Shown piece after piece: positions 35,349-43,621 of a stretch of 64,000 bases of DNA. This stretch comes from Streptomyces tauricus (lineage in GTDB: Bacteria; Actinomycetota; Actinomycetes; Streptomycetales; Streptomycetaceae), in contig NZ_BMVY01000010.1 of NCBI RefSeq assembly GCF_014650955.1, positions 1-64,000 of the forward strand. The letters run 5' to 3'. A program made the position numbers and the translations under genes. The notes below the pieces were generated by a model that had not been told where the DNA came from, searched no databases, and saw nothing but the letters and a program-made list of their open reading frames with translations. Each line of letters starts with the position of its first letter. The first letter of the stretch is position 1.

Positions 35349-36386
35349 ATGTTCCGGCCGACCCGTACCCGTGTCCGTACCCGTACCTTCGCGGCGCTCG
35401 CCGCGTTCGCCGCGCTGGGACCCGTGACGGGCTGCTCGTCGCCGTCCGGGGACGGTCCGGTCGCGCCGGCCGGTGAGACCCGCGCGCAGGCGAGCCCCGC
35501 CGCCGGTTCCCCGTTCTGGATCGATCCGCAGAGCCCCGCCGCCCGGCAGGCCCGCGCGTGGGAGCGGCAGGGCAGGGGGAACGACGCCCGGCTGCTCAAG
35601 CGCATCGCGGACCGGCCCGCGGCGCTGTGGCCGGCGGGCGACCACCCCGAGGCGATGATCAGGAAGGCGACCGGGGCGGCGGCCGGGGAAGGGCGGACGC
35701 CCGTGTTCGTCGCGTACGACATCCCGCACCGCGACTGCGGTCAGCACTCGGCGGGCGGGGCGCGTGACGCGGCCGCCTACCGGGACTGGATCGACCGGTT
35801 CGCACGGGCCCTCGGCGACAGTCCCGCGCTGGTCGTCCTGGAGCCCGACGCGGTCGCCCACATCGTGGACGGCTGCACACCGGGCGAGTACCACGCGCAG
35901 CGCGAGCAGTTGCTCTCCGAGGCGATCGTGCGGCTGAAGGAGCAGCCGCACACGAAGGTGTACCTGGACGCGGGCAACCCGGACTGGATCCAGGAGCCGC
36001 AGAAGCTCGTGGAGCCTCTCGGGCGGGCCGGGGTGGCGAACGCCGACGGCTTCGCCCTGAACGTCTCCAACTTCCAGACGGACGGGATCACCAAGGAGTA
36101 CGGCCACCGCCTCTCGGCGGCTCTCGGCGGCAAGCACTTCGTCGTGGACACCAGCCGCAACGGCAACGGCCCGTTGCGGGGCGACCCGTCGCAGGCCTGG
36201 TGCAACCCGCCGGGCCGGGCGCTCGGCACCCCGCCCACCACCGACACGGGCGACCCGGTCGTGGACGCGTACCTGTGGATCAAGCGGCCCGGCGAGTCGG
36301 ACGGACAGTGCCGCGGCGGCCCCGCGGCCGGCCAGTGGTGGGCGGACTACGCGCTGGGGCTCGCCCGCAACTCCAGGTCCCAGTAG
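35349..36386 (+). CDS. cslZ: GH6 endoglucanase lipoprotein CslZ
   Basis: 345-residue secreted GH6 beta-1,4-glucanase. The N-terminus is a lipoprotein signal with lipobox VTGC (FAALGPVTGCSS). Catalytic-domain landmarks: FVAYDIPHRDCGQHSAGGA, VVLEPDAVAH, YLDAGNPDW, FALNVSNFQ, VDTSRNGNG, CNPPGRALGTPPT and AYLWIKRPGESDG. ATG 35349 follows GGGGGCAGG. It converges on glxA with only 10 bp between stop codons. In the csl system this enzyme is thought to trim the beta-glucan made by CslA; at the outer membrane face it would act in the wall. Confidence 0.88.
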   Translation: MFRPTRTRVRTRTFAALAAFAALGPVTGCSSPSGDGPVAPAGETRAQASPAAGSPFWIDPQSPAARQARAWERQGRGNDARLLKRIADRPAALWPAGDHPEAMIRKATGAAAGEGRTPVFVAYDIPHRDCGQHSAGGARDAAAYRDWIDRFARALGDSPALVVLEPDAVAHIVDGCTPGEYHAQREQLLSEAIVRLKEQPHTKVYLDAGNPDWIQEPQKLVEPLGRAGVANADGFALNVSNFQTDGITKEYGHRLSAALGGKHFVVDTSRNGNGPLRGDPSQAWCNPPGRALGTPPTTDTGDPVVDAYLWIKRPGESDGQCRGGPAAGQWWADYALGLARNSRSQ

Positions 36387-36396
36387 GGCGCGTACG

Positions 36397-38382
36397 TCAC
36401 GTGACCTGGACCCACTTCGCCTCGGACGGGGTTCCGTCCGCGTCCGACACGAACAGCATGTACCAGCCGGGCGGCACCAGCGTCCGGTCCTTCGGCACGG
36501 TCACGGTCACCGAGTCCTTGGACTTCGTGACCTCCAGCGCGATGGACCGCTGTTCGACGTCGGTCGTGTGGGTGACCGCGCTGGGCCGCATCAGCCGGGC
36601 GTTCACGACCTTCTCCGGGTGCCGGGTGGCGAAGGTGGCGCGGCCCTCGCCGTCCACCTCCTGCGGTCCGTCGCCGAGGACCGGCCTGTTCTTGCCGTTC
36701 TTGTGCAGGGCGGGCGGGGTGAAGACCTCCATGCGCTGCTCGAAGTGACCGAGCTTGGTGTTCTGCTGGTCGTCGAAGAGCGGGTCGGAGCCGAAGGTGG
36801 CGATCCGGCCGTCGGGCAGCAGAAGCGCCTCGGAGTGGTAGTTGCGGCCGACCTTCGGTGAGGCGGCCTGGCGGAACGAGTTGGTCTTCGGGTCGTAGAA
36901 CTGCGCCTTGTGGATGTTGCTGGCGCCGCGCCCGCGGTAGTCCCGGGCGCCGTTGGACGTGAACACCGAGTCGTCCGGCATGATCACGCTGTTCAGATAG
37001 CGGGTGCCCTGCGGCAGGTCGGGGCCGTCCTCGAAGGCGGGGTTCGCCTTCTTGAGGTCGACGACGGCCGTGCGCGAGGTCGACTTCTTGGACTCGCCGA
37101 CCCCGCCGCCGCCGAGGATCATCACCTTCTGGTCCTGGGCGGGCGGCAGCAGCAGCGAGGTCGAGGTCTCCGTCACGTCCGGGTCGCTCAGCCCGGGCAC
37201 CTTCTGGAACTTGTTGGTCTTCAGGTCCCACAGGCCCGCGTCCCGGCCGAGTTCGGCGGGCCCGTAACCGGCGTTGGAGGCCGGGTAGAAGAGCTTGCCG
37301 CCCTTGGTGAGGAAGAGCGCCGGATAGGTGGGGAAGTAGCGCTTGGGCCCAGGGGTCCACTTCTTGCTCTTCGGGTCGTAGATCTCGTTGTCGCCGGGGT
37401 CGATCACGCCGACGTCGTCGAGCCCGGAGACCGCGAGCACCTTCCCGTCCTGGAGGCCGACGAGCGTCGGGTACCAGCGGGCCTTGTCCATCGGCTCGAC
37501 GGGCACGTACTTCTCCGCCGTCGGGTCGAACTCGTAGGCGGCCCTGATCCCCTGGAAGTCCTGCTTCTCCATGGTGATCTTCTCGGAGAGGCCGTACGTG
37601 TTGTCGGCGTCCTTGCCCTTGAGACCGAGGATCTCGTACTGGGCGCGCTTGTCCGTGACCGGCGCGGGGCCGTCCTCGGTGGCCTCGACGAAGACCCGGG
37701 CCTCGCTCGCCTTGACCTTCGTCTTCCAGGGCTGCATGACGCCCGCCCTGTTGTAGGTGATCTTCTGGGTGCGCTCGGCCTTGGGCACGGTGACGTCGAA
37801 GCGGCTGACGTACTCGACGCCGGAGGGCGAGCGGAAACGGGTGCCCTTCTTGAGGACGATGGGCTTGTCCGGGTTCTCGTTCTTCACACGCATACCGCCG
37901 CCGGCCCGCTCGACCTCGCCGTCGAGCAGTTCGTAGCGGGCCGTGCCACCGGCCACCAGCATGCGGCCGCTGGGCAGTTGGGCGTGTCCGGCGCAGAAGA
38001 AGTCCACCGGGGTGGCGATCTTCTTGTAGGTGTCGGCCTTCGGGTCCCACAGGACGGTGTCGAAGGACCCCTTGTCGAACTTCTTCTGCTCGTTGCCGGA
38101 GCCCGCGACGATCAGCACCTTGCCGGTGTGCAGGAGCGCCGCGTGGATGGCGTTGGTGCGGAACTCCTTCGGGATGGCCAGCTGCTTCCACGAGCCGTAC
38201 TTCGCCTGGTAGCCGGGCTGGGCGATCTTGTACTCGTGGTACTGCTCCGAGGCGAAGCCGATGGCGGCCGGCGCGTTGAGTCCGGCGAGCAGTGCCACAC
38301 CCCCGACGCCGAGCAGCCGCTTCTGGGTCTTCTTCGACAGCGTCATCTTCAGTGACGCCTTCTGCAAGGGCCGGTGGGCCAT
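36397..38382 (-). CDS. glxA: GlxA-type mononuclear copper radical oxidase
   Basis: 661-residue galactose-oxidase-like enzyme. A single N-terminal hydrophobic segment (RLLGVGGVALLAGLNAPAAIGF) anchors or exports it. Radical-cofactor residues by motif: Cys130 (FFCAGHAQ) and Tyr304 for the thioether link, stacking Trp303 (ARWYPT), copper ligands Tyr515 and His516 (GRNYHSEALLLPDG) and His605 (AVTHTTDVEQRSIAL). Kelch-type beta propeller, then C-terminal DUF1929 domain. GlxA oxidises primary alcohols of the CslA polymer and is needed for its deposition at hyphal tips. AGGAGG for its ATG lies in the end of cslA, so translation is coupled. Its sequence looks rather different from the S. coelicolor GlxA I remember, so it may be a divergent orthologue or paralogue. 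Confidence 0.9.
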   Translation of the reverse strand: MAHRPLQKASLKMTLSKKTQKRLLGVGGVALLAGLNAPAAIGFASEQYHEYKIAQPGYQAKYGSWKQLAIPKEFRTNAIHAALLHTGKVLIVAGSGNEQKKFDKGSFDTVLWDPKADTYKKIATPVDFFCAGHAQLPSGRMLVAGGTARYELLDGEVERAGGGMRVKNENPDKPIVLKKGTRFRSPSGVEYVSRFDVTVPKAERTQKITYNRAGVMQPWKTKVKASEARVFVEATEDGPAPVTDKRAQYEILGLKGKDADNTYGLSEKITMEKQDFQGIRAAYEFDPTAEKYVPVEPMDKARWYPTLVGLQDGKVLAVSGLDDVGVIDPGDNEIYDPKSKKWTPGPKRYFPTYPALFLTKGGKLFYPASNAGYGPAELGRDAGLWDLKTNKFQKVPGLSDPDVTETSTSLLLPPAQDQKVMILGGGGVGESKKSTSRTAVVDLKKANPAFEDGPDLPQGTRYLNSVIMPDDSVFTSNGARDYRGRGASNIHKAQFYDPKTNSFRQAASPKVGRNYHSEALLLPDGRIATFGSDPLFDDQQNTKLGHFEQRMEVFTPPALHKNGKNRPVLGDGPQEVDGEGRATFATRHPEKVVNARLMRPSAVTHTTDVEQRSIALEVTKSKDSVTVTVPKDRTLVPPGWYMLFVSDADGTPSEAKWVQVT

Positions 38383-38385
38383 GGC

Positions 38386-40176
38386 CTAACTACCTCCTGT
38401 CGTACTGCTGGAGACCGATCCCGCGGCGGCGCTGCCCGCGAGGGCCGGGGCGGGTTCCGCCGTCTCGCCGATCCGCACGGAGGGCACGAGGTGCCGGTCC
38501 GCCCTGCGGGCCCTGGCCCGGGTCGCGGTCCACACCGCCACCGGGGCCAGCGAGATGGCCAGCGCGAGGACCGCCCAGGTGCGCATGGCCGCGTGGGTGT
38601 GGTCGAGCACGAACGACGCGACCAGGGCCGACGTCAGGACGGCTGCCCAGAAGAGATGGATACGGAAGGTCGCGACGCGGTCGGGGCTGGTGTCGTCGCC
38701 CTTGGGGGTGATGACGAAACGGCTGGGACGGCGGACCAGGGCCGCCCCGAGGGACTTCAGATAGATGGGCGCGGAAAGAGCCGACATCGCCATGCCCGCA
38801 AGCCCTCCCGAGCCCTCCGGTTCGTGCGGGGAGACGTTGTGCCGCCGGTTCCACAGGTACAGGCCGACCTGGAGCGCCGCGGCGTCGCTGTAGAGCATCA
38901 GCCACATGGAGGCGGAGACCTGGGTGCCGGACGCCCCGAAGCACAGGAACAGCACGCAGCTCAGGATTCCCAGCAGCCAGTTGACGGCCGTCATCGGGTA
39001 GTAGACGAGCATCAGCGTGTACGAGAAGAGCCGCCCGGGCGGCATCGTGAAGGGTGCCTTCCAGTACTGCTTGAACAGCGTCTCGTAGGTGCCGCGCGAC
39101 CAGCGCAGCTGCTGGGTGAAGAAGTCGGTCCAGGAGGCGGGGCCCTCACCGACCGCGAGTACGTCAGGGGTGTAGACGGACTCCCAGTGGTGACCGGTCC
39201 TCGGGTTACGGTGCCGGTGCATCTCGAAGCCGGACGCCATGTCCTCGGTGATGGAGTCGTACAGGCCGCCGATCTGTTTGACGGCCGCGATCCGTACGAC
39301 GTTGTTGGTGCCGACGAACATGGGCGCGCGGTAGCGGTTGCCGGCGCGCTGGATCAGGGCGTGGAAGAGGAACTGCTGGGACTCGGCCGCCTTGGTGACG
39401 GGAGTGGTGTAGTTGCCGTACACCTGCGGGCCGACGACGAAGGCGACGTCCGGGTCGCGGAAGTAGCCCATCATCCGTTCCAGGAACTCCGGGAGCGGGA
39501 CGTGGTCCGTGTCGACGGAGGCGAAGAAGTCGTATTCGCCGCCGTGCATCGCGATCCACGCGTTGTAGTTGCCGTGCTTGGTACGGGTCTTGTGGACGCC
39601 CTTGGGCCTGTTCCACTCGGGCACACCGTGCCGGGTGAAGTGCCGTACGCCGAGCTCCGCGCACAGGGCCTTCGCCTGTTCGTCGTCGCCCTCGTCGAGG
39701 AGCCAGACGTCCACCGGCCCCGTGTGGGTGACCTTGACGGCCCCTTCGAGGGTGGCGCGGACCATGGAGAGCGGTTCCTTGCCGGGGACGAAGGTGGTCA
39801 GGAAGGCGACCCGGGTGCCCTTGGCGGGGGTGACGGGGACCGGATCCCTGGCGACCATCGTCGCGTGGGCGATCGACACGACGTTGACGACCATGAAGAG
39901 CTCGATGAGGCCGATCGCCACGAGCATCGTGATGTCGAGGCCGACCAGCCAGCGGGCGCCGCCCTCGCGTTCCACCCAGTGGGTGGGCCACACGAGGTAG
40001 ACCAGGAGAAGTCCTGTGAGCACCGGGGCGAGCGTCATGAGCAGGACGGCTCGTATTCGGTGGGGCTCGCTCGACAGGAGCTTGGTGTACTGCACCCGGT
40101 AGGCCGAGCCGGACGGCTCCGTGAGCGGTCCGGCCAACCTGCTGTGGGTGTCGTAGTCGTAGCCCTCCGGCCGCAC
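38386..40176 (-). CDS. cslA: Cellulose synthase-like glycosyltransferase CslA
   Basis: 596-residue membrane GT2 glycosyltransferase making a beta-glucan at hyphal tips. Two N-terminal helices (about 45-65 and 80-105), the cytosolic catalytic domain with LLDEGDD, DxD in SVDTDHV, TED in SITEDMAS and QQLRW in FTQQLRWSRG, then about five C-terminal helices forming the channel, and a Ser/Thr-rich tail. I chose the GTG at 40176 because GGAGGG lies just upstream; an ATG 54 bases earlier has none. No PilZ domain is present. Four bases separate it from glxA. In S. coelicolor CslA binds DivIVA at the tip. Confidence 0.93.
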   Translation of the reverse strand: MRPEGYDYDTHSRLAGPLTEPSGSAYRVQYTKLLSSEPHRIRAVLLMTLAPVLTGLLLVYLVWPTHWVEREGGARWLVGLDITMLVAIGLIELFMVVNVVSIAHATMVARDPVPVTPAKGTRVAFLTTFVPGKEPLSMVRATLEGAVKVTHTGPVDVWLLDEGDDEQAKALCAELGVRHFTRHGVPEWNRPKGVHKTRTKHGNYNAWIAMHGGEYDFFASVDTDHVPLPEFLERMMGYFRDPDVAFVVGPQVYGNYTTPVTKAAESQQFLFHALIQRAGNRYRAPMFVGTNNVVRIAAVKQIGGLYDSITEDMASGFEMHRHRNPRTGHHWESVYTPDVLAVGEGPASWTDFFTQQLRWSRGTYETLFKQYWKAPFTMPPGRLFSYTLMLVYYPMTAVNWLLGILSCVLFLCFGASGTQVSASMWLMLYSDAAALQVGLYLWNRRHNVSPHEPEGSGGLAGMAMSALSAPIYLKSLGAALVRRPSRFVITPKGDDTSPDRVATFRIHLFWAAVLTSALVASFVLDHTHAAMRTWAVLALAISLAPVAVWTATRARARRADRHLVPSVRIGETAEPAPALAGSAAAGSVSSSTTGGS

Positions 40177-40678
40177 AGCGCCCTCCAGTGCCCGTGATCG
40201 AACAAGCCGATACCCACACAAAAGTGGCATTACGTCGGCGTGTCGAACGGAGGGGGTCCAGGTGGGTGTTGCCTCCGGCGGTTAAACGGGGGGGGCACGC
40301 TGGCGGGTGCGGGTCGGCGGAGGCTGGGTGCGCAGTTCCCCGCGCCCCTATAAAGCGGCCGACAGGTGCGGGCCGACCGCGGCTAGGTGCGCAGTTCCCC
40401 GCGCCCCTGAAGACGGCGGTCGGGTGCGGGCCCGACTGCGGCTAGGTGCACAGTTCCCCGCGCCCCTTAAGGCGGCGGTCGTTTGTGGCTGGGTGCGCCG
40501 TTCACCGCACCCCTCGAAGCGGCGGTGGGCGGCTGCTTTCAGGGGCGCGGGGAACTGCGCGGCCAGCTCTCCCCGGGGCGCGGGCGAGACGTACCCGCCG
40601 CGTCACGCACCCCCAGGGGCGCGGGGAACTGCGCAACCGGCCCGCAGAGGACCCGTCCCACCGCGCGAGCGGCCCGCG
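40177..40678. repeat. Repeat array upstream of cslA
   Basis: 502 bp without a gene. Six copies of the 20-bp element: 40330-40349, 40389-40408, 40448-40467 and degenerate 40495-40514 in one direction, then 40541-40560 and 40615-40634 inverted. The first three are spaced exactly 59 bp apart with a related intervening sequence (GGCTAGGTGCGC, GGGTGCGGGCC), so they form a tandem array. The 40180-40300 end presumably holds the cslA promoter; there TTAAACGGGGGGG is seen but no clear box. Confidence 0.85.
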
Positions 40679-40972
40679 TCAGCGTGACAAGTGGTGTTCC
40701 ACCGTCGACACCTTGGACGTCAATCCGTCCGTGACGCCCGGTCGGATGTCGGCCTTCAGGACCAGGGACACCCGCGGCGCCCGCGCCTCGACCGCCGCCA
40801 CGGCCCGCCGAACCACGTCCATCACCTCGTCCCACTCACCTTCGAGCGACGTGAACATCGCGTCCGTACGGTTCGGCAGCCCTGATTCACGAACCACCCG
40901 CACCGCGTCCGCCACGTACTCCCCCACGTCCTCCCCGACCCCCAGCGGCGTCACGGAAAAGGCGACGATCAT
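40679..40972 (-). CDS. MTH1187-family thiamine-binding protein
   Basis: 97-residue protein of the MTH1187/YkoF fold (MIVAFSVTPLGVGEDVGEYVADAVRVV start, TSLEGEWDEVMDVVRRA and VSLVLKADIRPG later). Family members bind thiamine or related ligands as tetramers. Its ATG overlaps the stop of the upstream DUF3817 gene as ATGA. A physiological role here is unknown; it could buffer thiamine or an intermediate. Confidence 0.85.
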   Translation of the reverse strand: MIVAFSVTPLGVGEDVGEYVADAVRVVRESGLPNRTDAMFTSLEGEWDEVMDVVRRAVAAVEARAPRVSLVLKADIRPGVTDGLTSKVSTVEHHLSR

Positions 40973-41313
40973 GCGCCCACGATCCCCTCGTTGCGCGCGC
41001 GGGACGCGATGACCGCACGCTCGGCCTCACCCTTGAGCTTGCGCTCGGCGAAGAAGCCACCCGTCGGCAGCACGGACAGGACGAAGTACAGGGCCGCGGT
41101 CTTCAGCCCCCACTTCGCCCGGTTCCACGCGTCGGCCCAGAAGATCACGTACAGCACGAAGAGGATTCCGTGGACCATGCCCATCACCGGCACCGCGTTG
41201 AAGTCCGTGGTCCGCTTCAGCACCGAGCAGACGAGCAGCAGCAGGAACGAGACGGCCTCCGGGGCGGAGACCAGACGGAGGCGGCGGAGGGCGGAGGCGG
41301 TCTTGATGTCCAC
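40969..41313 (-). CDS. DUF3817 membrane protein (second copy)
   Basis: 114-residue paralogue of the protein at 31878-32216, with three hydrophobic segments (VSFLLLLVCSVL, VMGMVHGILFVLYVIFWADAW, AALYFVLSVLPTGGFFAE) and the same PTGGFFAERKL ending. The GTG start has AAGGTGA upstream. Coupled to the thiamine-binding protein gene. Function unknown. Confidence 0.85.
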   Translation of the reverse strand: MDIKTASALRRLRLVSAPEAVSFLLLLVCSVLKRTTDFNAVPVMGMVHGILFVLYVIFWADAWNRAKWGLKTAALYFVLSVLPTGGFFAERKLKGEAERAVIASRARNEGIVGA

Positions 41314-41521
41314 GGGTCACCTTCGGTGGGAGAGGGGAGGTCGGAGAGACGCCCGGTTTGTGAATGGAAGCACAAGCGTTCGCCCATTGTGGCATTGGAG
41401 TGCCGGCGGGCCGCCCCAGGGGTCCCGGCGTTCCGGGACCGGCCCCCTAGGGGAACGCTCCGGGTCGTTCTCCACCCGTGGGACCTGTCGGCGGAGACTT
41501 CCCGCCCGCTACCGTCACCTC

Positions 41522-42160
41522 GTGGCGATGTTCCGACTACAAGGCAGCAAGGTGCTGGCCGTCGACATGACCGGCGACGCCGTGAAGGCGAAGAACGGCT
41601 CCATGGTCGCGTACGACGGTCAGATGGCCTTCAAGAAACTCAGCGGCGGCGGCGAGGGCATCCGCGGCATGGTGACGCGCCGGATCACCGGCGAGCAGAT
41701 GACCCTCATGGAGGTGAAGGGGCAGGGCACGTGCTGGTTCGCCGACCGGGCCAGCGAGATCAACCTCGTGAGCCTTCAGGGCGACAGACTCTTCGTCGAG
41801 TCGAGCAATCTCCTCGCGACCGCCGCGGGTCTGCGTACGGGCACGTCCTTCACGGGGCTCCGGGGCGCCTCGCAGGGCAACGGGCTCTTCACGACGACGA
41901 TCGAGGGCCACGGCCAGGCCGCGATCATGTCGGACGGCCCGGCGGTCGTGCTGCGGGTCAGCTCGCAGTACCCGCTCACCGTCGACCCGGGCGCGTACAT
42001 CGCGCACCAGGGCGATCTGCGGCAGTCCTTCCAGTCCGGCGTGACGTTCCGCACGTTCATGGGCGAGGGCGGCGGCGAGGCCTTCCAGATCCGCTTCGAG
42101 GGCGACGGAGTCGTCTACGTACAGCCCAGTGAGCGCAACTCGATCGCGGGAGACGTGTGA
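41522..42160 (+). CDS. AIM24-family protein, paralogue 1
   Basis: 212-residue beta-rich protein of the AIM24 (former DUF124) family, distantly like the TRAP tryptophan-attenuation fold. Family motifs: KNGSMVAYDGQMAFKKL, LFVESSNLLA, GQGNGLF-like GASQGNGLFTTTIEGHGQAAIMS, and GEAFQIRFEGDGVVYVQPSE at the C-terminus. The start is GTG 41522 or ATG 41528. TACCGT nine bases upstream and no ribosome site suggest a leaderless mRNA. First of three coupled paralogues; cytosolic; function unknown. Confidence 0.8.
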   Translation: MAMFRLQGSKVLAVDMTGDAVKAKNGSMVAYDGQMAFKKLSGGGEGIRGMVTRRITGEQMTLMEVKGQGTCWFADRASEINLVSLQGDRLFVESSNLLATAAGLRTGTSFTGLRGASQGNGLFTTTIEGHGQAAIMSDGPAVVLRVSSQYPLTVDPGAYIAHQGDLRQSFQSGVTFRTFMGEGGGEAFQIRFEGDGVVYVQPSERNSIAGDV

Positions 42161-42161
42161 C

Positions 42162-42812
42162 ATGCCCTTCCGTGAGATCAACTCGAAGATGATCGAGGCC
42201 ACCGTCGCACCGGGCCAGAAGCTGTTCAGCCAGCGCGGCGCGATGCTCGCCTACAAGGGCGAGGTCTCCTTCACCCCCAACCTGCAGAGCGGCCAGGGCG
42301 GGGTCATGTCGATGATCGGCCGTCGCGCCGCAGGCGAGGCGGCCCCCCTGATGACCGTGGAGGGCTCCGGCACGGTCCTGTTCGGGCACGGCGGCCACCA
42401 CATCCAGGTGATCGGGCTGACCGGCGACACCCTGTACGTGGAGGCGGACCGGCTCCTGGCCTTCGACGGCACCCTGACGCAGGGCACGATGTTCATGGGT
42501 TCGCAGGGCGGGGTCATGGGCATGGTGCGCGGCCAGGTGACGGGTCAGGGCCTGTTCACCACGACCCTCAAGGGCCACGGCTCCGTCGCCGTCATGGCGC
42601 ACGGAGGGGTCATCGAGGTCCCGATCACCCCGCAGCGCCCGGTGCACGTGGACCCGCAGGCGTACGTCGCCCATCACGGGGACGTCCGCAACAAGCTGTC
42701 CAGCGCGCTCGGTCTGCGCGATCTGGTCGGCCGCGGTTCGGGCGAGGCCTTCCAGCTGGAGCTGAGCGGCAGCGGAGCGGTGTACGTGCAGGCGTCGGAG
42801 GAGAAGCTGTGA
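42162..42812 (+). CDS. AIM24-family protein, paralogue 2
   Basis: 216-residue second AIM24 paralogue (MPFREINSKMIEATVAPGQ start; SQRGAMLAYKGEVSFTPN, LYVEADRLLAFDGTL, GQGLFTTTLKGHGSVAVMA and GEAFQLELSGSGAVYVQASE). It begins one base after the first paralogue ends, and its stop overlaps the third gene as GTGA. Three tandem copies suggest hetero-oligomer formation. Confidence 0.85.
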   Translation: MPFREINSKMIEATVAPGQKLFSQRGAMLAYKGEVSFTPNLQSGQGGVMSMIGRRAAGEAAPLMTVEGSGTVLFGHGGHHIQVIGLTGDTLYVEADRLLAFDGTLTQGTMFMGSQGGVMGMVRGQVTGQGLFTTTLKGHGSVAVMAHGGVIEVPITPQRPVHVDPQAYVAHHGDVRNKLSSALGLRDLVGRGSGEAFQLELSGSGAVYVQASEEKL

Positions 42813-43606
42813 CCACCTACCCGGGCACGGGCCCCGTGATCCACGACCCGGCGACCCTGCCGGTCGACGACAACGTGAACGCGTACACCTTCTGTGTGGA
42901 GCTCAAGGGGAGCGAGTGGTTCCTGCAGAAGGGCAAGATGATCGCCTACTACGGCTCGATGGAGTTCAACGGCATCGGGCACGGCCGTCTGGACCGGCTC
43001 GTGCGAACGTCGTTCCATTCGCCGTTGCACGCGAGCGACTGGGTGGTGGCGTCCGGCTCGGGCAAGATGCTGCTCGCCGACCGGGCGTTCGATGTGAATT
43101 CCTTCGACCTGGAGGAGGGCAACCTGACCATTCGCTCGGGCAATCTCCTCGCTTTTCAGCCAAGTCTCGCGCTCAAGCAGTCGATCGTGCCGGGCTTCCT
43201 GACGCTCATCGGAACGGGCAAGTTCGTCGCCGCCTCGAACGGCCCCGTGGTGTTCATGGAACCCCCGATCCGGGTCGACCCGCAGGCCCTGGTCGGGTGG
43301 GCCGACTGCCCCTCGCCCTGCCACCACTACGACCACGGGTACATGACGGGCCTGATGGGCGGTCTACGTGCGATGACGGGGATCGGCGGGGCCTCCGGCG
43401 AGGAGCACCAGTTCGAGTTCGTGGGGGCCGGCACGGTGCTGCTGCAGTCCAGCGAGGCACTGATGGCGGAGCAGGCGGCGGGGGCGGTGCCGAACGAGCC
43501 GGGAGTACCCGGTGGCGGCGGGGTGCCAGGTCACCAGGGACAGCAAGGCGGCGCACCGCGTCTTCCCGGACAGCTGGGGGACCTCCAGCGTCGCTTCGGG
43601 CTGTGA
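42809..43606 (+). CDS. AIM24-family protein, paralogue 3
   Basis: 265-residue third paralogue: WFLQKGKMIAYYGSMEF, LTIRSGNLLAFQPSL, GSGKMLLADRAFDVN and GEEHQFEFVGAGTVLLQSSE. It differs by an insert with Cys/His pairs (WADCPSPCHHYDHGYMTG), which could bind metal, and by a Gly/Gln-rich C-terminal tail (PGGGGVPGHQGQQGG). GTG start overlapping the previous stop codon. The CxxxCHHxxH motif is not in the other two. Confidence 0.83.
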   Translation: MTTYPGTGPVIHDPATLPVDDNVNAYTFCVELKGSEWFLQKGKMIAYYGSMEFNGIGHGRLDRLVRTSFHSPLHASDWVVASGSGKMLLADRAFDVNSFDLEEGNLTIRSGNLLAFQPSLALKQSIVPGFLTLIGTGKFVAASNGPVVFMEPPIRVDPQALVGWADCPSPCHHYDHGYMTGLMGGLRAMTGIGGASGEEHQFEFVGAGTVLLQSSEALMAEQAAGAVPNEPGVPGGGGVPGHQGQQGGAPRLPGQLGDLQRRFGL

Positions 43607-43621
43607 GCGGTAGTCTGCAGA

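Noticed and set aside
40330..40514. Regularly spaced repeats resembling a CRISPR array
   Set aside because: The 20-bp unit is GC-rich, found at many other loci singly and inverted, spacers are related to one another, and no cas gene is present.
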